Notes under the pieces: generated by a model
The model's database searches: none
Told to the model about the DNA's origin: nothing
Seen by the model: the letters and a program-made list of their open reading frames with translations, nothing else
Source of the DNA: Enterovirga rhinocerotis
GTDB lineage: Bacteria; Pseudomonadota; Alphaproteobacteria; Rhizobiales; Beijerinckiaceae
Length of the DNA: 64,000 nt
NCBI RefSeq assembly: GCF_004363955.1
Contig: NZ_SNZR01000011.1
Span: 434,001 to 498,000 of the forward strand
Reading direction: 5' to 3'
Shown: positions 34,208 to 42,653 of the stretch, in pieces
Position numbering within the stretch: the stretch's first letter is position 1
How the letters are laid out: each line of letters opens with the position of its first letter
Translations under genes and position numbers: made by a program

Positions 34208-35967
34208 GCCGCTTGTGTCTCCTGTCCGAGATAGGCGCGCAGGACCGCCGGATCGGCCTGGATGGCGGCCGGCAGGCCGGCGGCGATCGCATGGCCGAAA
34301 TCCAGGACCGTGATCGTGTCGGCGATGCCCATCACGAAATCCATGTTGTGCTCGACGACGAGCACGGTGATCCCGGCCTCCTTGAGCCGGCGCACGATCC
34401 CGGCGATCGCCTGGGCCTCCAGCGGGTTCAGGCCGGCCACGGGCTCGTCGAGAAGGAGCACGGAGGGGCGCTGCGCGATGGCGCGGGCGAGCTCGACCAG
34501 CTTCCGATGACCGTAGGCGAGGTCCTTGGGCAGGTGATGGGCGTAGGGCCCGAGCCCCACGAGTTCGAGGATCGCGAGCGCCTCTTCGCGTTCGCCCGCC
34601 TCGTGGCCCCGCCCCGTGAACCAGCGGGCGACGTCGGTGACGATGCCGTCGCGGGCGCGCATGCCGAGCATGACGTTCGCAAGAACGTCGACCCCGCCGA
34701 TCAACTGGAGGTTCTGGAAGGTCCTGACGAGGCCGAGCCGCGCCCGCTGATGGGCCGCGAGCGCCGTCACATCCTCGCCTCCGAGCAGGATCCGCCCTGC
34801 GCTCGGCCGGTACAGGCCCGCCACGACGTTGATGAAAGTGGATTTGCCGGCTCCGTTGGGGCCGATCAGGGCATGGACCTGGCCGGGCGCGATCGACAGC
34901 GACACGGTCGTCAGGGCCGAGACGCCCGCATAGTTCTTGGACAGCCCCTCCACGACGAGGTCTCGCGGCTGGGCGCTCTCGATCTCGTAGGCCGGCCGCG
35001 CCGGGGCCGTCTCGACCGCCGCGTCCTGCCGCCGCTTGCCGGCGAGACGGCGGAAGAGACCGACCAGGCCCTCCGGCACGAGCAGCAGCACGGCGAGCAG
35101 GATCGAGCCGTAGATCATCGGGCCGTATTGATGCAGGCTCGCGATGGTCTCGGTCAGTCCGAGCAGAACGGCGGTCCCGAGCAGCGGCCCCCAGCTATTG
35201 CCGAGCCCGCCGATGACGGCCGCGATCAGCAGGCCGATGGTCAGGCGGATGTTGAAGGCGTCGCTCGAGACGAAGCCGCTCTGGTGCGCGAACAGGATGC
35301 CCGCGAGGCCCGCGAAGACCGCGCTCGCCGCAAAGATGCCGATGCGCCACGCCGGGACGTTGAGCCCCACCGTCTGAGCGAAGGCCTCGCTCTCCTTGAT
35401 GGCCCGCAGACGCCGGCCGGTGGCGGACCCGAACAGATAGTCGCTGCCGATCTGGCAGAGGAGCAGGAGGCCGGCGGCCACCCAGAAGAAGTAGGTCGGC
35501 CCCATGGCGAAGTTGCCGAAATCGATCTGGGGGATGGCCATGAGCCCCATCGTGCCGCCGGTGAGGCCGACCCACCGTTGCGCCAGGATCTCGACGATGA
35601 AGCCGAAGGCGAGCGTCGCCATCGCGAGATAGAGCCCGCGGGTCCGGAGCGCGACCATGCCGACCGCGAGGCCCGCGAGGAGCGTCAGCAGCAATCCGGC
35701 GAGCGCCGTCAGGCCGATCGGCCAGCCGAGCGTCGTCGCGAGGATCGCCGTCGCATAGCAGCCGATCGCGTAGAAGCCGCCATGGCCGAGAGACATCTGG
35801 CCGGACAGGCCGAGCAGGATGTTGAGGCCGATCACGGCGATCGCCGTATAGGCGTAGATCTGGCCGAGATGGACGTAGAAGGGGTTCGGCGCGAGCGACG
35901 GCAGCAGCACGATCAGGAGGGCTGCGGCCGCGTAGCCGACGAGGCGCAGGCGGGTGTCAGCGGACAT
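34204..35967 (-). CDS. livM/livG: Fused HAAT permease-ATPase (LivM-LivG fusion)
   Basis: 587 residues. Residues about 1-310 are a LivM permease (QMSLGHGGFYAIGCY, LRTRGLYLAMATLAFGFI). Residues about 335-587 are LivG: Walker A GPNGAGKST, Walker B VLLLDEPVAGLN, switch His in VEHNMDFVMG. The signature helix region reads LAYGHRKLVELARAI. The linker is short and Ala-rich. It overlaps livH by 11 bases. Sequence is clearly different from the fusion at 2649-4433, so they are not a recent duplication. Confidence 0.93.
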   Translation of the reverse strand: MSADTRLRLVGYAAAALLIVLLPSLAPNPFYVHLGQIYAYTAIAVIGLNILLGLSGQMSLGHGGFYAIGCYATAILATTLGWPIGLTALAGLLLTLLAGLAVGMVALRTRGLYLAMATLAFGFIVEILAQRWVGLTGGTMGLMAIPQIDFGNFAMGPTYFFWVAAGLLLLCQIGSDYLFGSATGRRLRAIKESEAFAQTVGLNVPAWRIGIFAASAVFAGLAGILFAHQSGFVSSDAFNIRLTIGLLIAAVIGGLGNSWGPLLGTAVLLGLTETIASLHQYGPMIYGSILLAVLLLVPEGLVGLFRRLAGKRRQDAAVETAPARPAYEIESAQPRDLVVEGLSKNYAGVSALTTVSLSIAPGQVHALIGPNGAGKSTFINVVAGLYRPSAGRILLGGEDVTALAAHQRARLGLVRTFQNLQLIGGVDVLANVMLGMRARDGIVTDVARWFTGRGHEAGEREEALAILELVGLGPYAHHLPKDLAYGHRKLVELARAIAQRPSVLLLDEPVAGLNPLEAQAIAGIVRRLKEAGITVLVVEHNMDFVMGIADTITVLDFGHAIAAGLPAAIQADPAVLRAYLGQETQAA

Positions 35968-36853
35968 CGGCGGCTCTCGTGCCGAAGAGGCCGGTCGGCC
36001 GGAACGCGAGGAGGATCAGCACGGCGATCAGCGGATAGAGATCGCCGAAGGCGCTGTCGAAATAGTTCGAATAGGCCTCGGCGATGCCGAAGAGGAGCCC
36101 GCCCGCGAGCAGGCCGAGCGGATTGCTGAAACCGCCGATGGAGGCGACCGCGAAGGCCTTGATGGTGAAGACGAGACCCATATGCGGCTGCACCGAAACG
36201 AGCGGCCCGACGAGGAAGCCCGAGATGCCCGCGAGCATCGAGGCCAGCACGAAGACGAGGATGACCGTGCCCTTGACGTTCACCCCGAGGAGGGCGGCGG
36301 CCTCGGGATTGAAGGCGACCGCATAGATCGCCTTCCCCCATCGCGTCCGGAACAGGAACACGTAGAAGGCCGTCACGGCGAGGAAGGCGACGAGGATGAT
36401 GGCCAGCTCCTCGACGAAGATGCCGACCTCGCCGATCCGCACGACGTTGTTGCGCGTCGCCGAGAAGATCGGCGGCGCGTATTGGGCGGACTTCCCCCAG
36501 ACGAGTTCGACCACGTTCTGCAGGATCAGGGCGCAGCCGGCCGTGGTCAGCACCCAGGCGTAGCCGCCCGTCTGGTCCCCGGCTCGGTCGAGGGGGCGGA
36601 TCGCGACGCGCTCCAGCCCCCAGCCGAGGATCGCCATCGCGGCGAGCACGGCCAGGAGCACGAGGGGCGCCGGGACGCCCGCGAGCAGCAGACCGAGCGA
36701 CAGGTAGGCTCCGACCATCAGGAAGTCGCCCTGGCCGAAATTCAGCCGGTGCGTCGCCAGATGCGCGATGAAGAGCCCCTTCGCGGTCAGCGTATAGATG
36801 GCGCCGACCGCGATGCCGCTGATCAGAAGCTGAAGCGCATTCGTGAAAGACAT
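35957..36853 (-). CDS. livH: HAAT-family ABC transporter permease (LivH type)
   Basis: 298 residues, hydrophobic. Opens with LLISGIAVGAIYTLTAKGLFI and LNFGQGDFLMVGAYLSLGL; later FRTRWGKAIYAVAFNPEAAALLG and GGFSNPLGLLAGGLLFG. Together these mark a LivH-type permease. Located between the binding protein (30-base gap) and the LivM-LivG fusion. Confidence 0.92.
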   Translation of the reverse strand: MSFTNALQLLISGIAVGAIYTLTAKGLFIAHLATHRLNFGQGDFLMVGAYLSLGLLLAGVPAPLVLLAVLAAMAILGWGLERVAIRPLDRAGDQTGGYAWVLTTAGCALILQNVVELVWGKSAQYAPPIFSATRNNVVRIGEVGIFVEELAIILVAFLAVTAFYVFLFRTRWGKAIYAVAFNPEAAALLGVNVKGTVILVFVLASMLAGISGFLVGPLVSVQPHMGLVFTIKAFAVASIGGFSNPLGLLAGGLLFGIAEAYSNYFDSAFGDLYPLIAVLILLAFRPTGLFGTRAADVR

Positions 36854-36883
36854 TCGCGTCGCCCTGTCCGCCCGCTCCGCCGA

Positions 36884-38017
36884 TCAGTATTTCAGCCTGA
36901 CGACTTGGCCGCCCTTCCAGACGCCGAGGAAGACATGCTCCTTGTCGAGGCATTCGTGATCGGTGGGCGAAAACGGCTTGGCCGGCGTCGCCGAGATGGC
37001 GGCGATGCCGTCGATCGCCTCGAGCGCGTCGCGGATCGCCTTGGGGTCGCTCTTGCCGACCTTCTCCACGGCGGCGAAGACGACCTGGCCGGTGTCGTAG
37101 CCGAGCGCAGCCAGAACGGGCCAGCGATAATCGCTGCCGTATTCCTTGCGCATCCGGTCGTCGAACGCCTTGGCCTTCGGATCGGCGAGATCGAGCGCCT
37201 GACCCATCACGGTTCCCTCGATCGCCTCCCGCCCGACGATCTGCTCGACCTTGAGCGAGGACAGGCCCCAGTTGCCGGCGATGACGGGGCGGTAGTCGAG
37301 ACGGGCCATCGGCCGATAGACCAGCTCGAAGGATTCGTGGAAGTTGAGCACGAGCTCGGCGCCCGCATCGCGCATCTTGATCATCTGCGGCGTGAGGTCG
37401 TTGACGCCGGGCGCGGCAGCCTCCGTCGCCACGAGTTCGCGGCCGCGCGCCTTCAGGCCGGCCTCGACCTCCTTCGCGGTGACGCTGCCGTAGCCGGTCG
37501 TCGAATGGACGAGCCCGATCTTCTTGAAGGTCTTCACGCCCCAGTCGAGGATCGCCTCGATCTGGAACTTCTCGACCATCGAGCAGCGGAAGATGTAGCT
37601 CGGCTTCTGGTCGATGAACTGGGTCGTGATCGGCGTCGCGATCGACGGACCCGCGACGAGCGGGATTCCGGCGCGCTGCAGGATCGGCGCGAAAGCCAGG
37701 ACGTTGCCGCTGCTGACGGTGCCGACGACGACCGGCACGCGATCGTTCTGGACGAGGCGCTGCACGACGGACACGGCGCGCTGCGGATTGGCTTCGTCGT
37801 CATAGACGACGAGTTCGATCTTGGTCTTCGGGCTCTTCGCCAGATGGTCCTTGAGCGCGAGCTTGAGGCCCTGGAGATAGGATTCGCCGAAATCCGTGAT
37901 CGCCGGCGGACCGCTCAGTCCTTGGACGACGCCGACCTTCACCGTCTCCTGCGCAAGCGCGCTCGTGCAGAACGCGGCGATGGCGGCCGCGAGGGCCAGG
38001 CTTCGTGCTCGCTTCAT
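36884..38017 (-). CDS. HAAT-family ABC transporter substrate-binding protein
   Basis: 377 residues with a signal peptide (MKRARSLALAAAIAAFCTSALA) and mature start QETVKVGVVQGLSGPPA, the periplasmic type I fold. Located inside an operon with acyl-CoA ligase, thiolase and enoyl-CoA hydratase, so the ligand is probably an aromatic or branched carboxylic acid rather than an amino acid. That is inferred from neighbours, not from binding residues. Confidence 0.91.
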   Translation of the reverse strand: MKRARSLALAAAIAAFCTSALAQETVKVGVVQGLSGPPAITDFGESYLQGLKLALKDHLAKSPKTKIELVVYDDEANPQRAVSVVQRLVQNDRVPVVVGTVSSGNVLAFAPILQRAGIPLVAGPSIATPITTQFIDQKPSYIFRCSMVEKFQIEAILDWGVKTFKKIGLVHSTTGYGSVTAKEVEAGLKARGRELVATEAAAPGVNDLTPQMIKMRDAGAELVLNFHESFELVYRPMARLDYRPVIAGNWGLSSLKVEQIVGREAIEGTVMGQALDLADPKAKAFDDRMRKEYGSDYRWPVLAALGYDTGQVVFAAVEKVGKSDPKAIRDALEAIDGIAAISATPAKPFSPTDHECLDKEHVFLGVWKGGQVVRLKY

Positions 38018-38048
38018 CTTATTATCCTCCCGTCGTCTTTATCGTTGC

Positions 38049-38843
38049 TCAGTCGCCGCGGAACCGGGCGGCTCGTTTTTCCCGGAAGGCCGTCGTGCCT
38101 TCGCGAATGTCCTGCGTCCCGCCGAGGTCGTAGAAGGAGCGCGATTCCAGCCGCAAAGCCTCCTCGAGCGTCATCCCGACGGAGCGTCGCATGACGTCCT
38201 TGGCGAAGCGCTGCGGGAGCGGGGCGCGGCTCGCGAGCATGGCGGCGTAATCCATCGCCTTGCCGAGGAGCTGATCCGCCGGGTGGATGCGGTTGACGAG
38301 GCCGATCCGGAAGGCGTGCTCGGCGTCGATCCTCTCGCCGGAGAGCACGATCTCCATCGCATGGCCGAGCCCGACGATCTGCGGCAGTCGGATCAACCCG
38401 CCGTCGCAGGCATGGAAGCCCCATTTCACGTCCTGCAGCGCGAACTCGGCATTCGGCGAGCAGAACCGGATGTCGCAGGCGAGGGCGAGCTCGAACCCGC
38501 CGGAAATCGCGAAGCCGTTGATCGCCGCGACGATCGGCTTGCCGATCTCCATATTCCGCGTGATGCCGCCGAAGCCGGGACCGTCGGTGTAGCGCTGGCG
38601 GAATTCCGGGGCAGGGCGGTTGGCGAAATCGATCGTGTAGGTCTTCAGGTCGGCGCCCGCGCAGAACGCCTTGTCGCCCGCACCGGTGATGACGGCGACG
38701 CGAGCCTCCGGATCGGCATCGAAACGGCGCCAAGCCTCGACCAGCGCGTCGTTCGCCGCGAAATCGAGCGAGTTCATCGTGTCGGCGCGGTCGATCGTGA
38801 TCAGCGTGACCGGCCCGCGGGTTTCGGTGAGGATGTCGGTCAC
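38049..38843 (-). CDS. Enoyl-CoA hydratase/isomerase family protein
   Basis: 264 residues from GTG 38843, which overlaps the preceding gene's stop by 4 bases. Crotonase marks: GDKAFCAGADLK (first oxyanion-hole segment), INGFAISGGFELALACDIRF (second), then DVKWGFHACDGGLIRLPQIVG. The two acidic residues of true hydratases are not clearly both present, so another crotonase reaction is possible. Acts on CoA esters made by the operon's ligase. Confidence 0.9.
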   Translation of the reverse strand: MTDILTETRGPVTLITIDRADTMNSLDFAANDALVEAWRRFDADPEARVAVITGAGDKAFCAGADLKTYTIDFANRPAPEFRQRYTDGPGFGGITRNMEIGKPIVAAINGFAISGGFELALACDIRFCSPNAEFALQDVKWGFHACDGGLIRLPQIVGLGHAMEIVLSGERIDAEHAFRIGLVNRIHPADQLLGKAMDYAAMLASRAPLPQRFAKDVMRRSVGMTLEEALRLESRSFYDLGGTQDIREGTTAFREKRAARFRGD

Positions 38844-39175
38844 GTCGTGCGCTCCGTGAACAGGTAGGCTCCGTCGTGTTCGCCGGTCGCCCGCAGCGGC
38901 AATGCGAGCCTGAGGCGGTCCGGATCGCCCGCGATGCGGCCGGTGAGACGCAGGCCGGATTCGAGATCGACGACAGCGATCACGTAGGGGGCCTGGCCCT
39001 TGAAGCGCGTCGGCGCACGGCGGATCGTGGTCCAGGAGACCAGCGCGCCGTCGCCGGGCAGCTCGGTCGGTTCGAGATCCGGGCTGTGGCATGCCTCGCA
39101 GAGATCGCGGGGGCCGGGATCGAGCCTGCCGCAGGCGGCGCAGCGCAGGGCTTTGATCAGGACGGGATCAGGCAT
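38840..39175 (-). CDS. DUF35 OB-fold/zinc-ribbon acyl-CoA-associated protein
   Basis: 111 residues. A rubredoxin-like zinc ribbon CAACGRLDPGPRDLCEAC is followed by an OB-fold (LVSWTTIRRAPTRFKGQAPYVIAVVDLESG). DUF35 proteins act as partners of thiolase/SCP-x-like enzymes, binding CoA esters. Here it directly follows a thiolase gene (8-base overlap), the classic arrangement, so the two proteins likely form one complex. Confidence 0.92.
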   Translation of the reverse strand: MPDPVLIKALRCAACGRLDPGPRDLCEACHSPDLEPTELPGDGALVSWTTIRRAPTRFKGQAPYVIAVVDLESGLRLTGRIAGDPDRLRLALPLRATGEHDGAYLFTERTT

Positions 39176-40331
39176 CGAGGCGCTTCAGGATGTTGACGGA
39201 ACAGGCGACGCCGGTGCCGCCGAGGTTGTGGGTCAGGCCGATCGCGGCATCCCTCACCTGGTTCGGATGCTGGCCCCGGAGCTGGAGGACGGTCTCGTAG
39301 ATCTGGCTGATGCCCGTCGCGCCGACCGGATGGCCCTTGGACAGAAGGCCCCCGGAGGGGTTGATCGGGACGTCGCCGCCGACCCGCGTCCGGCCTTCGG
39401 CGGCATAGGCCGCTCCGTGGCCGCGGGGCATGAGACCGAGATCCTCGCCATCGATGATCTCGGCGATCGAGAAGCAATCGTGCAGTTCGACGACATCGAC
39501 GTCCTGCGCCGTGATCCCGGCCTGGGCGTAGGCGGCCTGCGCGGCGGCGACGGTCGCCTCGAAGGTGCAGAGATCGGGATGGCCGGCGATCCGGGCGGAG
39601 CCGCGCGTCTGGGCGGCGGCCAGAACCTCGACGGGCATCGCCGCGAGGTCGGGCCGGCGATCGGCCGCGACCAGAAGCAGCGCCGATGCGCCGTCGCTGG
39701 TCGGGCAGCAATCGTAGAGGCGGAGCGGATCGCAGATCAGCGCCGATTGCACGATCTGGTCGTTGTCGAGGGTCGCGCCCATCTGGGCGAGGGGGTTGAG
39801 CAGGCCGTTCGCCTTGTTCTTCGTGACGACGGCCGAGACCTGCTCGCGGCGGGTGCCGTAGCGCTCGGCATGGACCTGCCAGGCGAGCCCGAAGAGCCCC
39901 GGGAACGTGAGCCCGCTGACCCCGTCGCTGCGGTTGTCCATGGCGCAGTTGAGCGCCGCCGTGGTGGTGGCCGTATCGGCATGCGTCATCTTTTCGACGC
40001 CGACCGCAAGCGCGACGTCGCAGAGCCCGCTGGCGATGGCGAGATAGGCGTGGCGAAAGGCGATGCCGCCGGAGGCGCAGGCGCCCTCGACCTTCGTGCA
40101 GGGGATCTGCGCCAGGCCGAGCCCGTCCGCCACGAGACCCGCCAGCACCTCCTGGCCGGTCAGCGGCCCGGATACGAAATTGCCGAGATAGAGCGCGCCG
40201 ATCTCGCGCCGGTCGATCCCCGCTTCGCGGATCGCCGCATCGGCGGCCCGGATGGCGAGGGACTGGATAGCGATGTCGCCGTGGCGACCGAAGGGGGTGG
40301 AGCCGATGCCGGCGACCAGGACCTTGCGCAT
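39168..40331 (-). CDS. Thiolase family protein (SCP-x/acetyl-CoA acyltransferase-like)
   Basis: 387 residues, ATG 40331. Active-site nucleophile Cys in KVEGACASGGIAF; histidine in ELHDCFSIAE and in LLSKGHPVGATG; late Cys in GGTGVACSVNIL. Uses CoA to cleave (or condense) beta-ketoacyl-CoA. With the linked DUF35 protein it belongs to the SCP-x-like set. It shares one base with the ligase stop (TGATG). Confidence 0.92.
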   Translation of the reverse strand: MRKVLVAGIGSTPFGRHGDIAIQSLAIRAADAAIREAGIDRREIGALYLGNFVSGPLTGQEVLAGLVADGLGLAQIPCTKVEGACASGGIAFRHAYLAIASGLCDVALAVGVEKMTHADTATTTAALNCAMDNRSDGVSGLTFPGLFGLAWQVHAERYGTRREQVSAVVTKNKANGLLNPLAQMGATLDNDQIVQSALICDPLRLYDCCPTSDGASALLLVAADRRPDLAAMPVEVLAAAQTRGSARIAGHPDLCTFEATVAAAQAAYAQAGITAQDVDVVELHDCFSIAEIIDGEDLGLMPRGHGAAYAAEGRTRVGGDVPINPSGGLLSKGHPVGATGISQIYETVLQLRGQHPNQVRDAAIGLTHNLGGTGVACSVNILKRLDA

Positions 40332-41848
40332 CAGGGCGTCTCCTCCGCGAGGACGCGGCGCAGTTCGGTCTTCAGCACCTTGCCGTAATTGTTCTTCGGC
40401 AGCGGCCCGACGAAGCGATAGCCCTTCGGGCGCTTGAAGCGCGCGATGTTGTCGAGGCAGAGCCGGTCGAGTTCCTGCTCGGTCACGGTCTCGTTGGGCT
40501 TCGCGACCACGAAGGCGATCACCTCCTCGCCCCAATCGGGATGCGGATTGCCGACCACCGAGACCTCGAGCAGCGCCGGATGGCGCAGCAGCACCTCCTC
40601 GATCTCGCGCGGATAGATGTTCGAGCCGCCCGAGATGATCATGTCCTTCGAGCGGTCCCGAAGGGTCAGGTAGCCGTGCTCGTCGAGGCTGCCGAGATCG
40701 CCCGTATGCAGCCAGCCGCCGCGCAGGGCCTTCTCGGTGGCATCCGGATTGTTCCAGTAGCCCAGCATCGTGCAATCGCTTTTCGAGATGACCTCGCCAA
40801 CCTCGCCCGGCGGCACATCCCGATCCTCCTCGTCGACGACCCGGACGAGAACGCCCGTGCGGGGCACGCCGCAGGATGCGAGCCGGTCCTCGATCGGCGG
40901 CCCGTCCGGCGAGACGTGGCCGGCCTTGTCGAGCCCGGTGATCGTCATCGGCGATTCGCCCTGGCCGAAGAGCTGATAGAGGCGCGGGCCGAAGATCTCG
41001 ATCGCACGCTTCAGGTCGGCGACGTACATCGGGCCGCCGCCGTAATAGATCGTCTTGATCCGAGCCGGATCGATTGCACGGGCGACGGGCGAATTGACGA
41101 GCCGCGTCAGCATGGTCGGCGCGGCGAACATGGTGACGTTCCGATGCCGGCCGATGGTCTCGGCGATGACGTCGAGATCGAAGCCCGGCAGCACGATGTG
41201 CCGCGCGCCTTTCAGGAAGAACGGCAGGCCGTAGAGGCCCGAGGCATGGGACAGGGGCGCTGTGTGAAGCTTGACGTCGTCCGGCGTCAGCGCGTCGATA
41301 TCGGCGAAATAGCATTGGCAGGCGAAGAGCAGCACGCGATGGCTCAGCATCGCGCCCTTCGGCCGGCCCGTCGTGCCGCTGGTATAGAAGAGCCAGGCGA
41401 GATCGTCGGGCTCCGACGGATGAAGGTCCGCGGGATGTTCCGCGAGCAGGGCCTCGTAATCGGCAGTGCCGGTCGAGACGACCCGGCACGCGCTCTCCCG
41501 AGCGGCCTCGGCCGCCTGAGCGGCGAGGCCCGGGGTGGTGATCATCAGGGTCGCGCCGCAATCGCCGATCACATGCGCGACCTCGCGGGCATGAAGCTTG
41601 GCGTTGCACGGCACGGCGCAGAGGCCGGCCGCCCAGCAGCCGAACAGGCACTCGAAGAATTCGCCGCAATTCTCCATCCAGAGGACGATGCGATCACCGG
41701 GCCGGCAGCCGCCGGCGCGGAATGCCCCTGCGAGGCTCCGCAGGCGATCCGCGAACTGGCCATAGGTCAAGTCGGCCGTCTCGGAGCTGACGGCAGGAGC
41801 GGCCGGTTGCCGGCGCGCGACGTCGATCACCAAATGCGCGAGGCTCAT
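40331..41848 (-). CDS. AMP-dependent acyl-CoA synthetase/ligase
   Basis: 505 residues of the adenylate-forming family. P-loop LFYTSGTTGRPKGAML, then YQLFGQGESPM, the YGKVLKTELRR carboxyl lysine motif and the LHTGDLGSLDEHGYL hinge. It activates a carboxylic acid to its CoA ester, the entry step for this operon. First gene on the minus strand; its upstream side carries the palindrome at 41859-41874 and is divergent from a TetR gene. Confidence 0.93.
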   Translation of the reverse strand: MSLAHLVIDVARRQPAAPAVSSETADLTYGQFADRLRSLAGAFRAGGCRPGDRIVLWMENCGEFFECLFGCWAAGLCAVPCNAKLHAREVAHVIGDCGATLMITTPGLAAQAAEAARESACRVVSTGTADYEALLAEHPADLHPSEPDDLAWLFYTSGTTGRPKGAMLSHRVLLFACQCYFADIDALTPDDVKLHTAPLSHASGLYGLPFFLKGARHIVLPGFDLDVIAETIGRHRNVTMFAAPTMLTRLVNSPVARAIDPARIKTIYYGGGPMYVADLKRAIEIFGPRLYQLFGQGESPMTITGLDKAGHVSPDGPPIEDRLASCGVPRTGVLVRVVDEEDRDVPPGEVGEVISKSDCTMLGYWNNPDATEKALRGGWLHTGDLGSLDEHGYLTLRDRSKDMIISGGSNIYPREIEEVLLRHPALLEVSVVGNPHPDWGEEVIAFVVAKPNETVTEQELDRLCLDNIARFKRPKGYRFVGPLPKNNYGKVLKTELRRVLAEETP

Positions 41849-41858
41849 ACGCCCTCCC

Positions 41859-41874
41859 TTTACGCGCCAGTAAA
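41859..41874. promoter_or_regulatory. Candidate TetR operator between acyl-CoA ligase and tetR
   Basis: TTTACGCGCCAGTAAA: perfect TTTAC/GTAAA arms with six bases between. It lies 11 bases upstream of the ligase ATG, so repressor binding there would block the ligase operon. Position and symmetry support the call; the regulator is inferred from adjacency. Confidence 0.62.
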
Positions 41875-41958
41875 GTTTTATGTCCTTGCCGTTAAGCTAG
41901 CGCACGCTATCCTGCTCCGCAACGGGGTCTGCGAGGAGATATTGAGAATGGGACGCGG

Positions 41959-42591
41959 ATGACGCGGCAGGGTCTCGGGGCCTTCGGGGCAGCTTTCGAT
42001 CGCGAGGATCAGCGCAGCCGCAAGCGGGACGCCGTCGTCCGCGCCGCCGCCGTGGCCTTCAACGAGCGCGGCTTTTCGAACACGTCGATGGATGATGTCG
42101 CGGCCGCCCTCGGCGTCTCGAAACCGACGCTCTACCAGTACTTCAGCAGCAAGCAGGAGATCCTCTACGAATGCCATCGGCTCGCGGCCTTCCACGGCGA
42201 GCAGGGGCTCGCGGATGCGCGGGCTCACGACGGCCCCGCCCTCGACAAGCTGCTCGTCTACGTCCGGCGCTTCATGATGGGCTTCTTCGACGATCTGGGA
42301 TCCTGCGCGGTGCTCCTCGACATCAACTCCCTGACGGAGGCCAATCGCGACGAGATCGCTCGGCGTCGCGACGCCGTCAGCGAGGGGGTCGCATCCCTGA
42401 TCGCGGCCGGCATTCGCGATGGCAGCATCGCATCGTGCGATCCGAAGCTCGCCGCGCTGTTCATCTTCGGCGTCGTGAACTGGATGTCGGTCTGGTATCG
42501 TTCGGGCGGGCCGAAAGCCCCGGACGAGATCGCTTCCGAATTCCTGAAACTCTTCCGCTTCGGTCTGCAATCGCCGCCGGAGCCACAGTGA
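41959..42591 (+). CDS. TetR-family transcriptional regulator
   Basis: 210 residues. Amino-terminal helix-turn-helix (about 24-70) with RDAVVRAAAVAFNERGFSN, VAAALGVSKPTLYQYFSSKQEIL, then an all-helical effector domain of the type that senses acyl-CoA or acids. Divergent from the acyl-CoA ligase operon, with a palindrome in the shared 110-base gap. Probably represses that operon until its CoA intermediate accumulates. Convergent with the CoA-transferase gene. Confidence 0.92.
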   Translation: MTRQGLGAFGAAFDREDQRSRKRDAVVRAAAVAFNERGFSNTSMDDVAAALGVSKPTLYQYFSSKQEILYECHRLAAFHGEQGLADARAHDGPALDKLLVYVRRFMMGFFDDLGSCAVLLDINSLTEANRDEIARRRDAVSEGVASLIAAGIRDGSIASCDPKLAALFIFGVVNWMSVWYRSGGPKAPDEIASEFLKLFRFGLQSPPEPQ

Positions 42592-42653
42592 CGGCCGGGG
42601 GCCGTGCGGAGCACGATCCGTAGCGGACGCTCGCCGCGCTCCGGCGTTCCCCG

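Noticed and set aside
35954-38194. 746-residue plus-strand open frame
   Set aside because: Antisense shadow of livH and the binding protein; no domain pattern.
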